64,000 bases of DNA, taken from Hexactinellida sp. DTS-2022. Its lineage: Eukaryota; Porifera; Hexactinellida. Where the stretch lies: contig JAPNXP010000004.1 in assembly GCA_028753945.1 (NCBI GenBank), forward strand, positions 5,022,001 through 5,086,000, written 5' to 3'. The notes beneath the pieces were generated by a model, which had not been told where the DNA came from, made no database searches, and saw only the letters and a list, made by a program, of their open reading frames with translations. Both the position numbers and the translations under genes were made by a program. Below are positions 1-9,740 of this stretch, in pieces (the stretch's first letter is position 1; each line of letters opens with the position of its first letter).

Positions 1-220
1 CTTAGACCAGCAAAAAACGTATAATTGGAGTCGCAAAATAGAACTATTTGCAGATAACCAGTGTTACATTTTGGCTTCGTAACATATTGACTGTACAATG
101 AGTGTACATATAATTAGTTACATTCATTGCATGAGCCATTCTTGTAAAAATTTATGTCAAAAGTTCGCTTATGAAATGTAGTTATTTAAACACATTTTTC
201 TTGTCCTGTAGAATCCTTAC

Positions 221-1165
221 CTGTTTGTGTTTGAATTCGGTAACTATTCGTTTATCTCTCAACATTTGTTCGTTGAATTCTGGTTTGGCCTCTTGCTGTA
301 TCTATTAAGGGTAAAATCAAATAGCATTTATTGCATCAATTTATCAATAATACAGTAGAACCTCGTTAGTACGAACACCAGGGGACAGTCAAAATGCGTT
401 CGCCTTATCCGGTATTTGTATTAACCAATATCATTTGTATTGAAAAGACTTTGAAGGGGACTGAAATAGTGTTCGTATTAACCGTATCCGTACTAACGAG
501 ATTCTACTATAGTATATATATATTTGAGTTACTTTGCTTAATCTTCCTGAAGCTTTGGAATGCCTTCGGTTGTTGTTTCCATTCAAAACTTCAATCTTGT
601 CAGCTGTGACAAATTATGTATTAGTCAGGTAAATAGTATTAGGGAAGTTCAAACGTTACTTAACTCTTAGTGACAGACCATTCTTTTTGGACAGTGGATG
701 CCGGTTATAAGAACATCTTCGGGAACTGCAAATAGTGTTCTTATAACCGACATAAATTATATGGGTATATGTCAACCGTTTTCCAGTAGAATGTTCTTAT
801 AACCGGCATCTACTGTATTACAAATGGTCAAAAAAGCGTGACATGGGGAGGGCAATTTTCGGGAATTTTAGGTTAAGTGACGTTTAAACGGATCTAAATT
901 AAACATTTTAACAAACAGGATATGACCCTGACTACTATATTTGTGGATGGAATGTATTACCTTGTGACATTGTAACTCTATCTTCTTCTATAGAGCTCTG
1001 TAGCGATAATGCAGTATCTGAATTGTTGTTGTTTGTATTTTTTGGTAATACACATTGCTGTATGTTTGTTTGTTGTGTGTTTGTTTGTTTGTTGTTTGTT
1101 TGTTGTTTGTTTGTTTGTTTTGTTTCCGTAACTGGAACAAGTTGAGAACTAGAGCTACAGCCCAT
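221..1165 (-). CDS. Partial minus-strand gene with MGC lipidation-type N-terminus (tentative)
   Basis: An ATG at 1165 opens a reading frame beginning MGCSSSS, the form of an N-myristoylated and palmitoylated membrane-anchor peptide. A Gln/Asn/Thr-rich stretch follows, encoded by a TTGTTTG-type microsatellite on the plus strand. A good donor (G|GTAATA, about 955-960 on the plus strand) closes this putative exon. A second exon-like segment at 301-221 has an acceptor (AATAG) before it, 27 open codons (including AKPEFNEQMLRDKR) and a strong donor (CAG|GTAAGG). The two do not join in frame directly: the first ends in phase 1 and the second reads best in phase 0. An exon may be missing between them, or one call may be wrong. 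The gene would continue past the left edge. I do not recognise the family. The low-complexity part could simply be repeat-derived. Confidence 0.3.
351..511. mobile_element. MITE family A, copy 1
   Basis: Inverted-repeat element with ends TACAGTAGAACCTCGTTAGT and its complement. The body has the sequence of family A (a GGGGAC block, then GCGTTCG, then TTCGTATTAACC). It produces a spurious 71-codon plus-strand ORF at 394-609. Confidence 0.8.
641..885. mobile_element. Family G element (TTCAAACGTTAC type) interrupted by a family C element
   Basis: The outer ends are the GTTCAAACGTTACTTAAC and GACGTTTAAAC arms also seen near 7.9-8.2, 40.0, 44.4 and 50.6 kb. The central GACAGACCA...ACAAATGGTC core is split by the 127-bp element at 691-817, so family G inserted here before family C. 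Confidence 0.65.
691..817. mobile_element. MITE family C, copy 1 (nested)
   Basis: Ends ACAGTGGATGCCGGTTATAA and the complement ending CATCTACTGTA. It is almost a perfect foldback and lies inside the older family G element. Confidence 0.8.
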
Positions 1166-1189
1166 CCTAAACTCTAGTGATACACAAAT

Positions 1190-1345
1190 ATAGTAGAACC
1201 TCGTTAGTAAAGAACACGCTTAATACGAACACTGTTCCCCCTTAAAGCCATTTCTGTACAAATGACACCGGTTAATACGTATTTCAGATAAGGAGTACAT
1301 GTTTTGACTGTCCCTTGTTGTTCGTATTAACGAGGTTCTACTGTA
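1190..1345. mobile_element. MITE family A, copy 2
   Basis: TAGTAGAACCTCGTTAGT at the left and CGAGGTTCTACTGTA at the right. It lies between the putative MGC gene and the 3' flank of RIMBP. From 1346 to 1735 I see only A+T-rich sequence, presumably the RIMBP 3' UTR and spacer. Confidence 0.8.
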
Positions 1346-1735
1346 TATTGCTCTTAGTAATTACTAATTATTAATATATAAAATTCACCTTTGGCCGATA
1401 CATACAAGTACCGTTGGCCGATATATACATGTAAACAACCGGTTAATTGGTCAAACTACCCTTGGACCAAAGTGACCCAATTTAGCAGATAGATTATACA
1501 AATTTCGCGAATTTTGCGAATCTTTTAACGGTGTATAAATTCTTATATCCAAATAATGAATGTACAATAATTAATTATAAATAACTGTTAATACAGAGTG
1601 TGGGGATTAGAGTGGATTGTTCAAGTGAGTCAATTTGCACGTATAAACTGAGACTAACAAAAATAACTATTCTATAGTATTATACAAGAGATTAGGTTGT
1701 GTATGTGTGTGGTTACGGGGGTGTACAATTGGAAT

Positions 1736-4700
1736 TTACGATTTCTTAGAAAGACTTCTCAATATCCCTTTAGTTTTTGAGAGAATATTTTTATTCGGTT
1801 TATGTGATTCCACAGGTGTTGCCCCCTTAGGCGATTCTGCCATCTGTTGTTCTGTGTGTGTTTTCACGATGTCAATAGCCTCAATAAAGTTGGAAGGGAC
1901 ATACCCCATTTCTCCATCTCTCTCCCCAATAAAGAACCCATCATCATGTACATCACCGTATATAGAGATGGAAGTGCCGCTATGGAATGAGAGCTCGTCA
2001 TCAAGGTCTTCGCAATTTGGGGAGTCAGTATTGGGGTTATAGGAGTACAGGGCTTTGAAATTACGTGCAGGAAAAGCTTGTTTTGTAGCTTGGAAAAGAA
2101 GAGCTGAACTTGTTTCACCACTTATCTCACAAATCTTTATTTTCTCCACCAAGTTATACGGCACCAAACCAACCTGGCTATCCACCTGACCCGTAAAGAA
2201 ACCGTATTCATCTGCAATACCGAATATCGCTAATACCTCCCCCTTCTTAAGAGGCAGCTCGTTCTTATCATCTCCTGTCTCGGGTGACTGATTAGTCGGA
2301 TTGTAGTCGTATAGAGCTACGTAGTAGGATACTGTTGTGTCCGTTGGGAAGTCGGAATGTGTCTCGTCATCACTGTCACTCCCAGATTGTGTTTGTTGGA
2401 CGGAAAACATTTCCGGAGTTAAATCAGATTCGCCTTGAGCCTCTAGTTCAGAGAATAAATCATATTCGTTAGGTGTGAAACTTTGTCGCTGGCTAGAGCC
2501 AGTCGATTGAGCGAGCGTAGCGCGATGGTTAATCGGGGGTTTGTTTGTCACCTCTGAGAATTCCAAAGAAATATTACGTTTCGCTTTAAACAGCTGATCG
2601 GTTTCTAGAGATGATTTCCGGAAAACTTCTAGAAATTCGCTTTCCGAGCTAGTAGAGTGTTTACTACACTCTTCACTCGATTCCGTATCTAGATTAGTCA
2701 TGGCTCCTGAAATAGAGTCGGTTCTAGTTAGCATTATCAAAGGGATAGGTAGGGGCTCGCTTAATGGGGAAATGCGACCGTTACTGAGTAGTGAGCGTAT
2801 CGTTATATTCATGTGCTGGTCTGGTGACGATTCGTAGAATTCCAATAGTTTAGTACGGGGTATTGAAACACCTTTGTTTACTAAGAAATCAGAGAAATCA
2901 ACAACAGCAAGTATAACTTCATTCAGGTAGACTTCAAATGAAACCAAGGGACTTGTTAATGTGTTCGTATCAGGCGAAGACCAGCTAATTAGAACAGTTG
3001 ATTCGTCTCGAGTTATAGTAAGATTTGTAGGGGCAGGAATGATGGTAGTATCCACTGTACATTCGGTTGGATCTGAATATCCATGGTTAGTTACTGTACA
3101 AACAACCAAAGTGTATTTTCCTGGTGTTAACTTATCTTGTAGTGTGCTTAGTGATAATTTAGTGTTAGAAGATCCCTCGATAAAGTGTGTTATTTCAGTT
3201 CCAATGGATATATGGTAACCTAGTATTGTATCGGATATTTGTTGTGGAACTGTCCAAGTTAATTCCACATCGGATTCTGTGTATTTAACTCGAATGTCCC
3301 TGGTTACTGGTATGTGTAAGGGCGATGGAATAGGTGTTTGTATGTCTGTTATTTTATCGAGAGATTCGTTGGAGGAATTATTTTCTGTCTGTGACTTGCT
3401 AATTGAATCACTGCTTGATATATTACCGGATATTCGAGTCAAATTAGAATAATCCAATAGGGATTCATCTTCCTCAACAATATTACTAAGATTAGAGTTA
3501 TACCCGTGTACTAATGAGTTGGGATCTGTTTGTGTTTGTATGTATAAGTCTAACGGTCCCATTGTGCCTAATTCGGCAAGTGATGAGCTATCTGTTTGGG
3601 GAACAATCGTATCTTTAATCTCCGTTTCACCTGAAGAAGAATCTAGTTTTATTCTCTCAACAAAGTTAGAGGGAACTAGCCCTGTTATCCCATCAGTTAG
3701 CTCCCCAATATAGAACCCGTCCTCATCAGGAGTCCCGTATATGTAGATACAGTTTCCGGCCGTGAGAGGGAGCTCTTGCTCCGGATGTGGGTTCGGAGAG
3801 GAGACAAGCGGATCGTAGTTGTAGCGGACCAGGAATAGGTCAGGGGTACGCTTAAGGGGCGTGTTATCGGGGGTTGGTATCGGTGACACCTTTGGGGAAT
3901 CTGGGGTTTGTCCGTTGTTGTCTTCTGACGCGTGCGACCATTCGTCAATGCTTACGTCATCAGTTGGGGTGAACTGTGTTTGGCTGTCAGCTTCTTGTAA
4001 CGATATTGGGGGTAATTCGTCTGAGTCGGTTGATAGTGTAGTTTCACTGTTGTAAGCCTCTTCTAATAACTGAGCGAATAAATTCTCTTCATTCAATTGT
4101 GCCTGTTTTGATGCCGATATATTCTCTTCATTCAATTGTGCCTGTTTTGATGACGATATATTTTGTTGATTCATTTGTGCTTGTTTTGATGTGAATATAT
4201 TTTGTTCATTCAATTGTACTTGTTTTGATGGCGATATATTCTCTTCATTCAATTGTGCCTGTTTTGATGGCGATAACTGAGGGTTGAAAATATTTTGTTC
4301 ATTCAATTGTGCCGGTTTTGATGTGAAAATATTTTGTTCATTCAATTGTACCTGTTTTGATGGTGATTTATAGGCGGTTTCAATTGTTTCGAATTCCAAT
4401 TCATCATCAGCATCATTGTTGTTATTGTTGTTATTGTTTTTGTTTACAAAACCCATTTGTGGGTAGAACATTATTTCAGAGCCGGTATGGTTCCCATTCC
4501 TTCCAGTCCCATTGGTATCCATGGTAACGGCTGACCTTTGTTTGGTTAGTCTTTCAGTTAGATTTGAAATTACAGTTGTCAAATCTGATAATTTGTCATC
4601 TTTCGATTGTACTTCGCTCTGTAAATAGGAATTTTGATCTTCTAAAGTTTGTATGATTGTCATTAGTTCTTTTTCCTTGCTTTGTGCTTGGATTAGTTTT

Positions 4701-7128
4701 TCTTGCATTATTTCGAAACTTTCCTGAAAAGTTTGAAACTCGTTCATTTCTGATTCGTATGGTTTCAACAAATCGATTTCTTGAATTTGTTTGTCGATTA
4801 ACAGAGTAAACCCTTCTTGTTGACTTATCAAAGTTTCGTTGGATTCGCGTAAATTCGAGATTTCAAATTCAATATTTTCGAGTTCCTCGATTCGAAGTTC
4901 TTTCCTATCCATGGTACTTTGTAGGATTTCATATTTATTCTCAACAGTATTCTTATCTGCTAATACCTGGTCTCTATCATGAATCAGTTTATTATTTTGC
5001 AACAGAATTGCTGTGTATTCGTTCTTCAAGCTATCACAATGAATTTGTAGAGAATTATTTTCTGCTTTCAACTCTTCAAATTCAGCAGTGCCACTATTCC
5101 CCTCACACCATAAGGAATAAGCTTGTTGGGTTTGTATAGATTCCCTGTACAGTTGCTTATAGTGTTGTTCATGTATGTCAGTGTTTTCAATTCTAGTGTC
5201 TAACTTAGAATCGCTATGTTCTATCTCTGTTAGAGGTGAAATCACTGTAATTTCGTAATTGTTTTTCTCCTTAATATCTACTTCTTTCTGTAAATATTCA
5301 CTTTCCTTTGGTACGATTTGCTTTTCTGTTTCAAGGTATATTTGTTGACTGATTTTAAGCTGTTCCCTTAATTCCCTATTCTGTCTCCTCAGCTGTTTGA
5401 TGCTATCAAAAGAATCTGGACTAACAGAACCAGTTGGACTATGGATATTAGGAACAGGCGATGATTCAATTGAATAGTTAGACATTGTACTGCTGCCTCT
5501 GTTACGTAATGACAAACGTAGCTTCTCTTCCAAATCTCGAATTCGTTTGTTCTGCTCTCGCTCTCTTTCCGAATAGCGGATAATTCGTGGGACCGTGGGC
5601 GAACTATCGGGACTGGAATAAAGCTTTTTAATTGTTTGAAGCTGTTTTTCTAGAATCTCTTTATCGACCTTTAACAAATCAACTTTTCCCTCCAAACGTT
5701 TGACTTCGCTTTCTTTATCCTGTGCGTATTTTTCAAGGGATTTAAACTTTGTGTATTCCTTATACTGATCTTGCTTACTAACGTCAATCAATTCCTTTAC
5801 AACTTTTTCGTGATCGAAATTCAAACTTTTAATAATCGCCGCTTTTTCGAAATCAGATTGTTTTAACACTGCCAATTGATTGGCTATCTCTTCGCGCTCT
5901 CCTGATAAGTGAAATATTTCGCGCGTGAGTGAAGTTTCGCGAGTTTTCCACTCAGATTCGATTTGTTTTATAATTTCAGAATATTTGTCTTCCGTTTTGA
6001 AGCAGGCTACTCTCACGGCACTTCCCTTCTCGTTATCTAGGAACAGATTTACAGTTAGTTATGTCCCAACATGACAACGTATACGGGTATAAGGAATGCA
6101 AGTACAGTCGAAACCGGTTTTTCAAATAACCAATTCTTTGTATGGAAATAAATTAAGAAAATTCGATAGTTAGAATAAACCGATTGAAATTAAAACAAAA
6201 TTGGAATTTCTTACACGTTTAGAATTTGTAATAAAGTTAGTTAGAAAAACCCGGTGTTATAAAAACCGGTTTCGACTGTAGTTATACACGGAACTATACT
6301 ATTATATTATTATTAATTTATTACTTTCTTACAATATTTATAAATACAAACAAATTCCCTTTTAATGAAGTCCGAAAATACCCGTCTATAACGAAGTTAT
6401 ATATTTTCCCCAGATGTGTAAAGTAGTAGATTTTACTCCGCTTATAACGAAGTAAACTAAGGGTAAGTACAAATAATGTTATTTTTCAAGAAGATAACTC
6501 AAAAAGTGTAATAGAAACTATAGTATATCAATTTTTATGTATTTAGCAATTAAATTCAAGGGAAAACCCAAAATAAATAAAAACCCCAAACAAATTATTT
6601 TTGGCAAAACACCACTGCCAGTAAGTATATAAGGCATATAAATACAGTAGAACCTCGTTAGTACGAACACAGTAATACGAATTTTCGGATAAGACGAACA
6701 AACAGTTCCACAATATCAGTCCCTACAATGCTATTCAATGGGTATTACTCCGGTAAATACGAACTCCGGATAAAACGAACACATTTACCGTCCGTTGGTG
6801 TTCATATTACCGAGGTTCTACTGTAACTGAATACAAACTCACCGATTGTTTCCTTTATTCTCCTAATTTGAGAATCTTTCTCACTCGTCGCGGTCGCCAC
6901 TTCTCTCCCGACATGTAACCCGATATCAGATTGCAGTGACGTCATTTTCAGATCATGTTCTGCCTGTAATCTCTTGAGAGAGATGGCTGTTTGAGAGACT
7001 AGCTTTCTCTCCCAATCCTGGTTGCTCCTATTTATAGCCTGCACTTTCTCATGCGTGGAGTCTCGTAGTTTCCGTTTGAGGTCCTCAACCTGCTTTTGGA
7101 GACTCATCAGCTTAACTTCTGACGTCAT
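1736..7128 (-). CDS. RIMBP: RIM-binding protein (RIMBP; TSPOAP1/RIMBP2 family), two coding exons
   Basis: Active-zone scaffold family that links RIM and voltage-gated calcium channels through SH3 domains. Exon 1 is 7128-6843 (ATG, then [13 protein letters not shown]) with donor G|GTGAGT. Exon 2 is 6036-1736, after acceptor CCTAG. The phase-1 join gives 1528 residues. Visible parts: coiled coil from about 1 to 590; poly-Asn near 628; a Q/N-rich tandem repeat at about 650-750; SH3-I at 825-889 (VRYNYDP...GLVPSNFVE); two fibronectin-III-like domains at about 1000-1190; SH3-II at about 1332-1394 (ALYDYNP...GLVPYNLVE); SH3-III at about 1419-1481 (ALYSYNP...GYVPSNFIE); and a basic C-terminus. The order SH3, FN3s, SH3, SH3 is diagnostic. 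The family usually has three FN3 domains, and I see two clearly. The 803-bp intron holds family F and A elements. Confidence 0.9.
4073..4372 (-). repeat. In-frame tandem repeat in RIMBP (QLNEENI-type units)
   Basis: About seven units of roughly 42-48 bp encode variants of [13 protein letters not shown]. On the plus strand the repeated word is TTCATTCAATTGTGCCTG. Units differ by codon-preserving changes and small in-frame additions (for example an NPQLSP insert), so the array expanded under reading-frame constraint. It sits between the coiled coil and SH3-I, a region expected to be disordered. Confidence 0.85.
6103..6280. mobile_element. MITE family F, copy 1 (RIMBP intron)
   Basis: Ends TACAGTCGAAACCGGTTTTT and AAAAACCGGTTTCGACTGTA, a near-perfect terminal inverted repeat. 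It lies inside the RIMBP intron, about 65 bp from the acceptor of exon 2. Confidence 0.85.
6643..6825. mobile_element. MITE family A, copy 3 (RIMBP intron)
   Basis: Ends TACAGTAGAACCTCGTTAGT and CCGAGGTTCTACTGTA. The element stops about 17 bp before the RIMBP exon 1 donor site, so it is almost flush with the splice site. Confidence 0.85.
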
Positions 7129-7164
7129 ATCTATACACACACCTACTCTATACAACCTAGGGCG

Positions 7165-7880
7165 TATAAATCAAGGAATTATCCAGGAGCGCGCCATACG
7201 CCAAAGGCGTATAAATTGGGATATGTTTGAGTTTAGGAGCGAAAACTGCCGAAATTCCTCATAGAGTAATAGAAAACTAACCTTTTAGGCGTACAAAATT
7301 CGTAATCTACTGACCTTAGGACAGTTAGGAGCGTTCAATTCTAGTCCAGTATAATACCCTGTATGGGAGTATGATTTTTGGAAAATTTGAATTTAGGCCG
7401 TATAAAATAAATTACTTGTTTATCATCCCCGCCCGCCCCAATTTTTACTATCCGTCCGGATCTATTTTATTATTATCTTATGAACATAATCGTAGAAATA
7501 TAACAATAAACTTGTGTAAAGTACCTACTATGCATAAATTTTTAATAAGTCCTATATTTTAGAGCATTAATTTAATTATTTGGGCATTGTCATGTTATTT
7601 TCTAATTAAATTAAATATTTAGATTTATTTTTTGGCATAGGGTGATGTTATTTGCATATTAATGGGAATAAAAAATAAAAATAAAATCCCGTCCGCCGTC
7701 CCAATTTTCTCGAAAAATATGGATGATAAACAAGTAATTTATTTTATGTGGCCTTAGGATGCGTAAATTAGAATCCTCTCCTATACCGTGACATTAATTT
7801 GTAACTTAGGCGTATGAAATTTGGATCAAACCAGGATTATGAGCGTATTTACAAACGGCTGTATAATACACTGGTACAAA
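7165..7880. mobile_element. Family H composite element (GGAATTATCCAGGAGCG ends), interrupted
   Basis: The left end GGAATTATCCAGGAGCG and right end ACCAGGATTATGAGCGTATT match the ends of other copies at 30.3, 51.7, 57.5 and 60.0 kb. Internal words GGCGTATAAAT, CTAACCTTTTAGGCG and CTCTCCTATACCGT recur in all of them. A different element (7397-7764) splits the GAATTTAGG/AGCG junction. This fills most of the upstream flank of RIMBP. Confidence 0.6.
7397..7764. mobile_element. 368-bp element with about 33-bp terminal inverted repeats, nested in family H
   Basis: The left arm begins GGCCGTATAAAATAAATTAC and the right arm is its near-exact complement ending TTATTTTATGTGGCC. Both continue through the ACTTGTTTATCATCC block. 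The interior has CCCGCCCGCCCCAATTTTTACT-like and CCCGTCCGCCGTCCC segments and no convincing ORF. Confidence 0.7.
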
Positions 7881-7889
7881 TGTTAGGTA

Positions 7890-8213
7890 ACGCAAATTAC
7901 TAGAAGATTAGACACCCCTCCCTATGTCACGCTTTTTGACCTGTTTGTAATACAAATAAGATGGTCTGTCACACATTGATCAATTCCCCTTGGAAGCGTT
8001 ACGTAACTCTTGAACGGCCCACACTGTAAAACTGAGGGGAGTTCAAAGTTCAAACGTTACGTAACGCTTTCAAGGGGGAGAGGGTTCAACCAAATATGTG
8101 ACAGTCTAATAGAGATATTTGAATCACAAAATTGTCAAAAAGCGTGACATAGGAAGGGTGTGTAAATTTACTCGAATTTTGTGTCACATAACGTTTGAAC
8201 TTGAACGGCCCTT
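7890..8213. mobile_element. Two adjacent family G elements in inverted orientation
   Basis: The first copy (to about 8022) and the second (about 8035-8213) each contain a TTACGTAACG arm, the GTGACAGAC block and the GTCAAAAAGCGTGACATAGG block, in opposite order. Their outer ends read as a head-to-head pair. Confidence 0.6.
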
Positions 8214-8479
8214 ATCACTGAAGTTATCAGGAAAATAATATAAAGTGAGCAACCTTATAATCCGTGTGCAAATTAAACTCGTTATAATTGCAAAGAAGTC
8301 AGTTAATTAACACAAGTATACATATTTTCCTTCTTGTGACAGAATAGTTACCGTTTGGCTATTAGTGTAGCCAAATTAAAAAGTATATAAATGGGTCTTA
8401 TGGGGGCTGTTGATTATATATAGAGACAGAAATCTTGCATAAGAATGTGTATCAATAATAAAATGGTTCACAGATTAAA

Positions 8480-8725
8480 ATGAGCAACCAGCAAAAGACA
8501 AGCTTTATAAAGGGAATTAAAGCTTTTATTGAGGCTTTACCGAGAATAGAAGATTACAAATACGCCTATGGCTTGGCTTATTCAATGGATTCCAACAGAC
8601 GGGAAGGTATCAGAGAGCTTTCATCGGGAAAAGCGCCTACGCATAAAGCCGCGTTAATTAACTGGCTTCTTAGTGTCTGGGAGCGCGAAATTAATCACTC
8701 ATGTAAACAAGGATTTCTTCGTTGA
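8480..8725 (+). CDS. Small 81-residue ORF, possible death-fold domain (unrecognised)
   Basis: A single open frame from ATG (MSNQQKTSFIKG) to TGA. The composition looks like a real globular helical protein rather than a repeat translation. The segment IEDYKYAYGLAYSMDSNRRE, then a short linker, then LINWLLSVWERE resembles helices 2-5 of a death domain (a hydrophobic L-A pair, then a W-x-x-E near the end). That assignment is an impression only. The upstream bases TCACAG before the ATG could be a splice acceptor, so this may be one exon of a longer gene. It lies in the spacer between RIMBP and its paralogue. Confidence 0.35.
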   Translation: MSNQQKTSFIKGIKAFIEALPRIEDYKYAYGLAYSMDSNRREGIRELSSGKAPTHKAALINWLLSVWEREINHSCKQGFLR

Positions 8726-8838
8726 GGACATATATTTCGCGCTTATATTCAATTTGTATGACGTCTATGGGAGCAACTCTCGATTTTTGCGTTCCTAGAA
8801 AAGTTTCCTTTTAGAATTATACCTTGCGTATAACTATA

Positions 8839-9038
8839 TACAGTCTGGCCTGTTTAATGTGAACAAAATATTAAAACTTTATTATGAACAAGCCCTATGG
8901 TCCCATTTTTAACAACTTACATAGACTAAGAGTTTGTAACTTTGTATTAATTAACTTGAGATCGCTTATTATAAAGTCTCTCTATTATGAACACAACTAT
9001 TGATCCCTTGTATGGTCATGATAAAAGACATTGACTGT
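8839..9038. mobile_element. MITE family D, copy 1
   Basis: A diverged copy: TACAGTCTGGCCTGTTTAAT at the left, TATTATGAACACAACT near the right end, and a degraded GACTGT end. The internal block AAGCCCTATGGTCCC is shared with the copies at 24.0, 32.2, 36.0 and 62.9 kb. Confidence 0.65.
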
Positions 9039-9147
9039 TTTGTTTTGGGCGAACACCATAACCCATTATAGAGCTGTAAATACGAAATACAGTGAACCCT
9101 CGTTATAATTAATTATCATGTATTAATTATCATCCGCTTATAACGAA

Positions 9148-9740
9148 TACAGTAGATACCGGATATAAGAACATACTGGATATAGGAAAATTATATTGGA
9201 AAACGGTTTCCATATACCCTGTATAATTTATGCCGGTTATAAGAACATGTCGGTTACAGAGTTGGAATCGGGTTCGGGTTTCTCGGGTCGGGTCGGGTTC
9301 GGGTCGGGTTCGGGTTCAGATTCGGATTTAGAATCGGGTTCGGGTCGGGTTCGGGTTCGAAGTTGATCAGTTCGAACTTTGTGCGTAATTTTTTTAAATT
9401 CAATGATTTAATTCTATTTTTTGAAAGATTATATTTACGATAGAAACAATATATGGAACTTTAATGAAATGGCCTCATAAGGACATTTATGGGATAAATA
9501 TTATTAACCCATACTTGTTTGACTAATATTAGTTGAAATGTCAACAGAACATATATTTTAGAGGAATTTCAGTTAATATCTACATTTATATACACTTCGG
9601 GTTCGGGTCGGGTTCGGGTTGAAGATCGTCGGGTTTGGGTCGGGTCGGGTTCTGAAAAGTGGACCCGATTCCAACTCTGGTCGGTTATAAGAACACTATA
9701 TGCAGTTCTCGACGATGTCTTACATCCGGTATCCACTGTA
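9148..9740. mobile_element. MITE family C, copy 2, split by a hAT element
   Basis: Outer ends TACAGTAGATACCGGATATA and CCGGTATCCACTGTA. The family C sequence is continuous if 9257-9687 is removed. The intact copy at 63456-63601 gives the expected uninterrupted order. Confidence 0.85.
9257..9679. mobile_element. Non-autonomous hAT element, 423 bp, with exact 8-bp target duplication
   Basis: Terminal inverted repeat CAGAGTTGGAATCGGGT (17 bp, perfect at both ends). The 8-bp direct repeat GTCGGTTA flanks it at 9249-9256 and 9680-9687, which is the hAT signature. Subterminal regions are tandem GGGTTC/GGGTC repeats (about 9270-9355 and 9598-9655) that surround an A+T-rich core with no ORF. It has inserted into a family C element. 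Confidence 0.93.

Noticed and set aside
394..609. 71-codon plus-strand ORF
   Set aside because: It starts inside family A copy 1 and reads through its inverted repeat; composition is that of the element.
7371..7562. 63-codon ORF in the RIMBP upstream flank
   Set aside because: Lies inside the nested inverted-repeat element at 7397-7764 and has no protein-like features.
9265..9660. GGGTTC/GGGTC repeats as interstitial telomere sequence
   Set aside because: The repeats differ from TTAGGG-type telomere units and lie wholly within a hAT element with defined ends.
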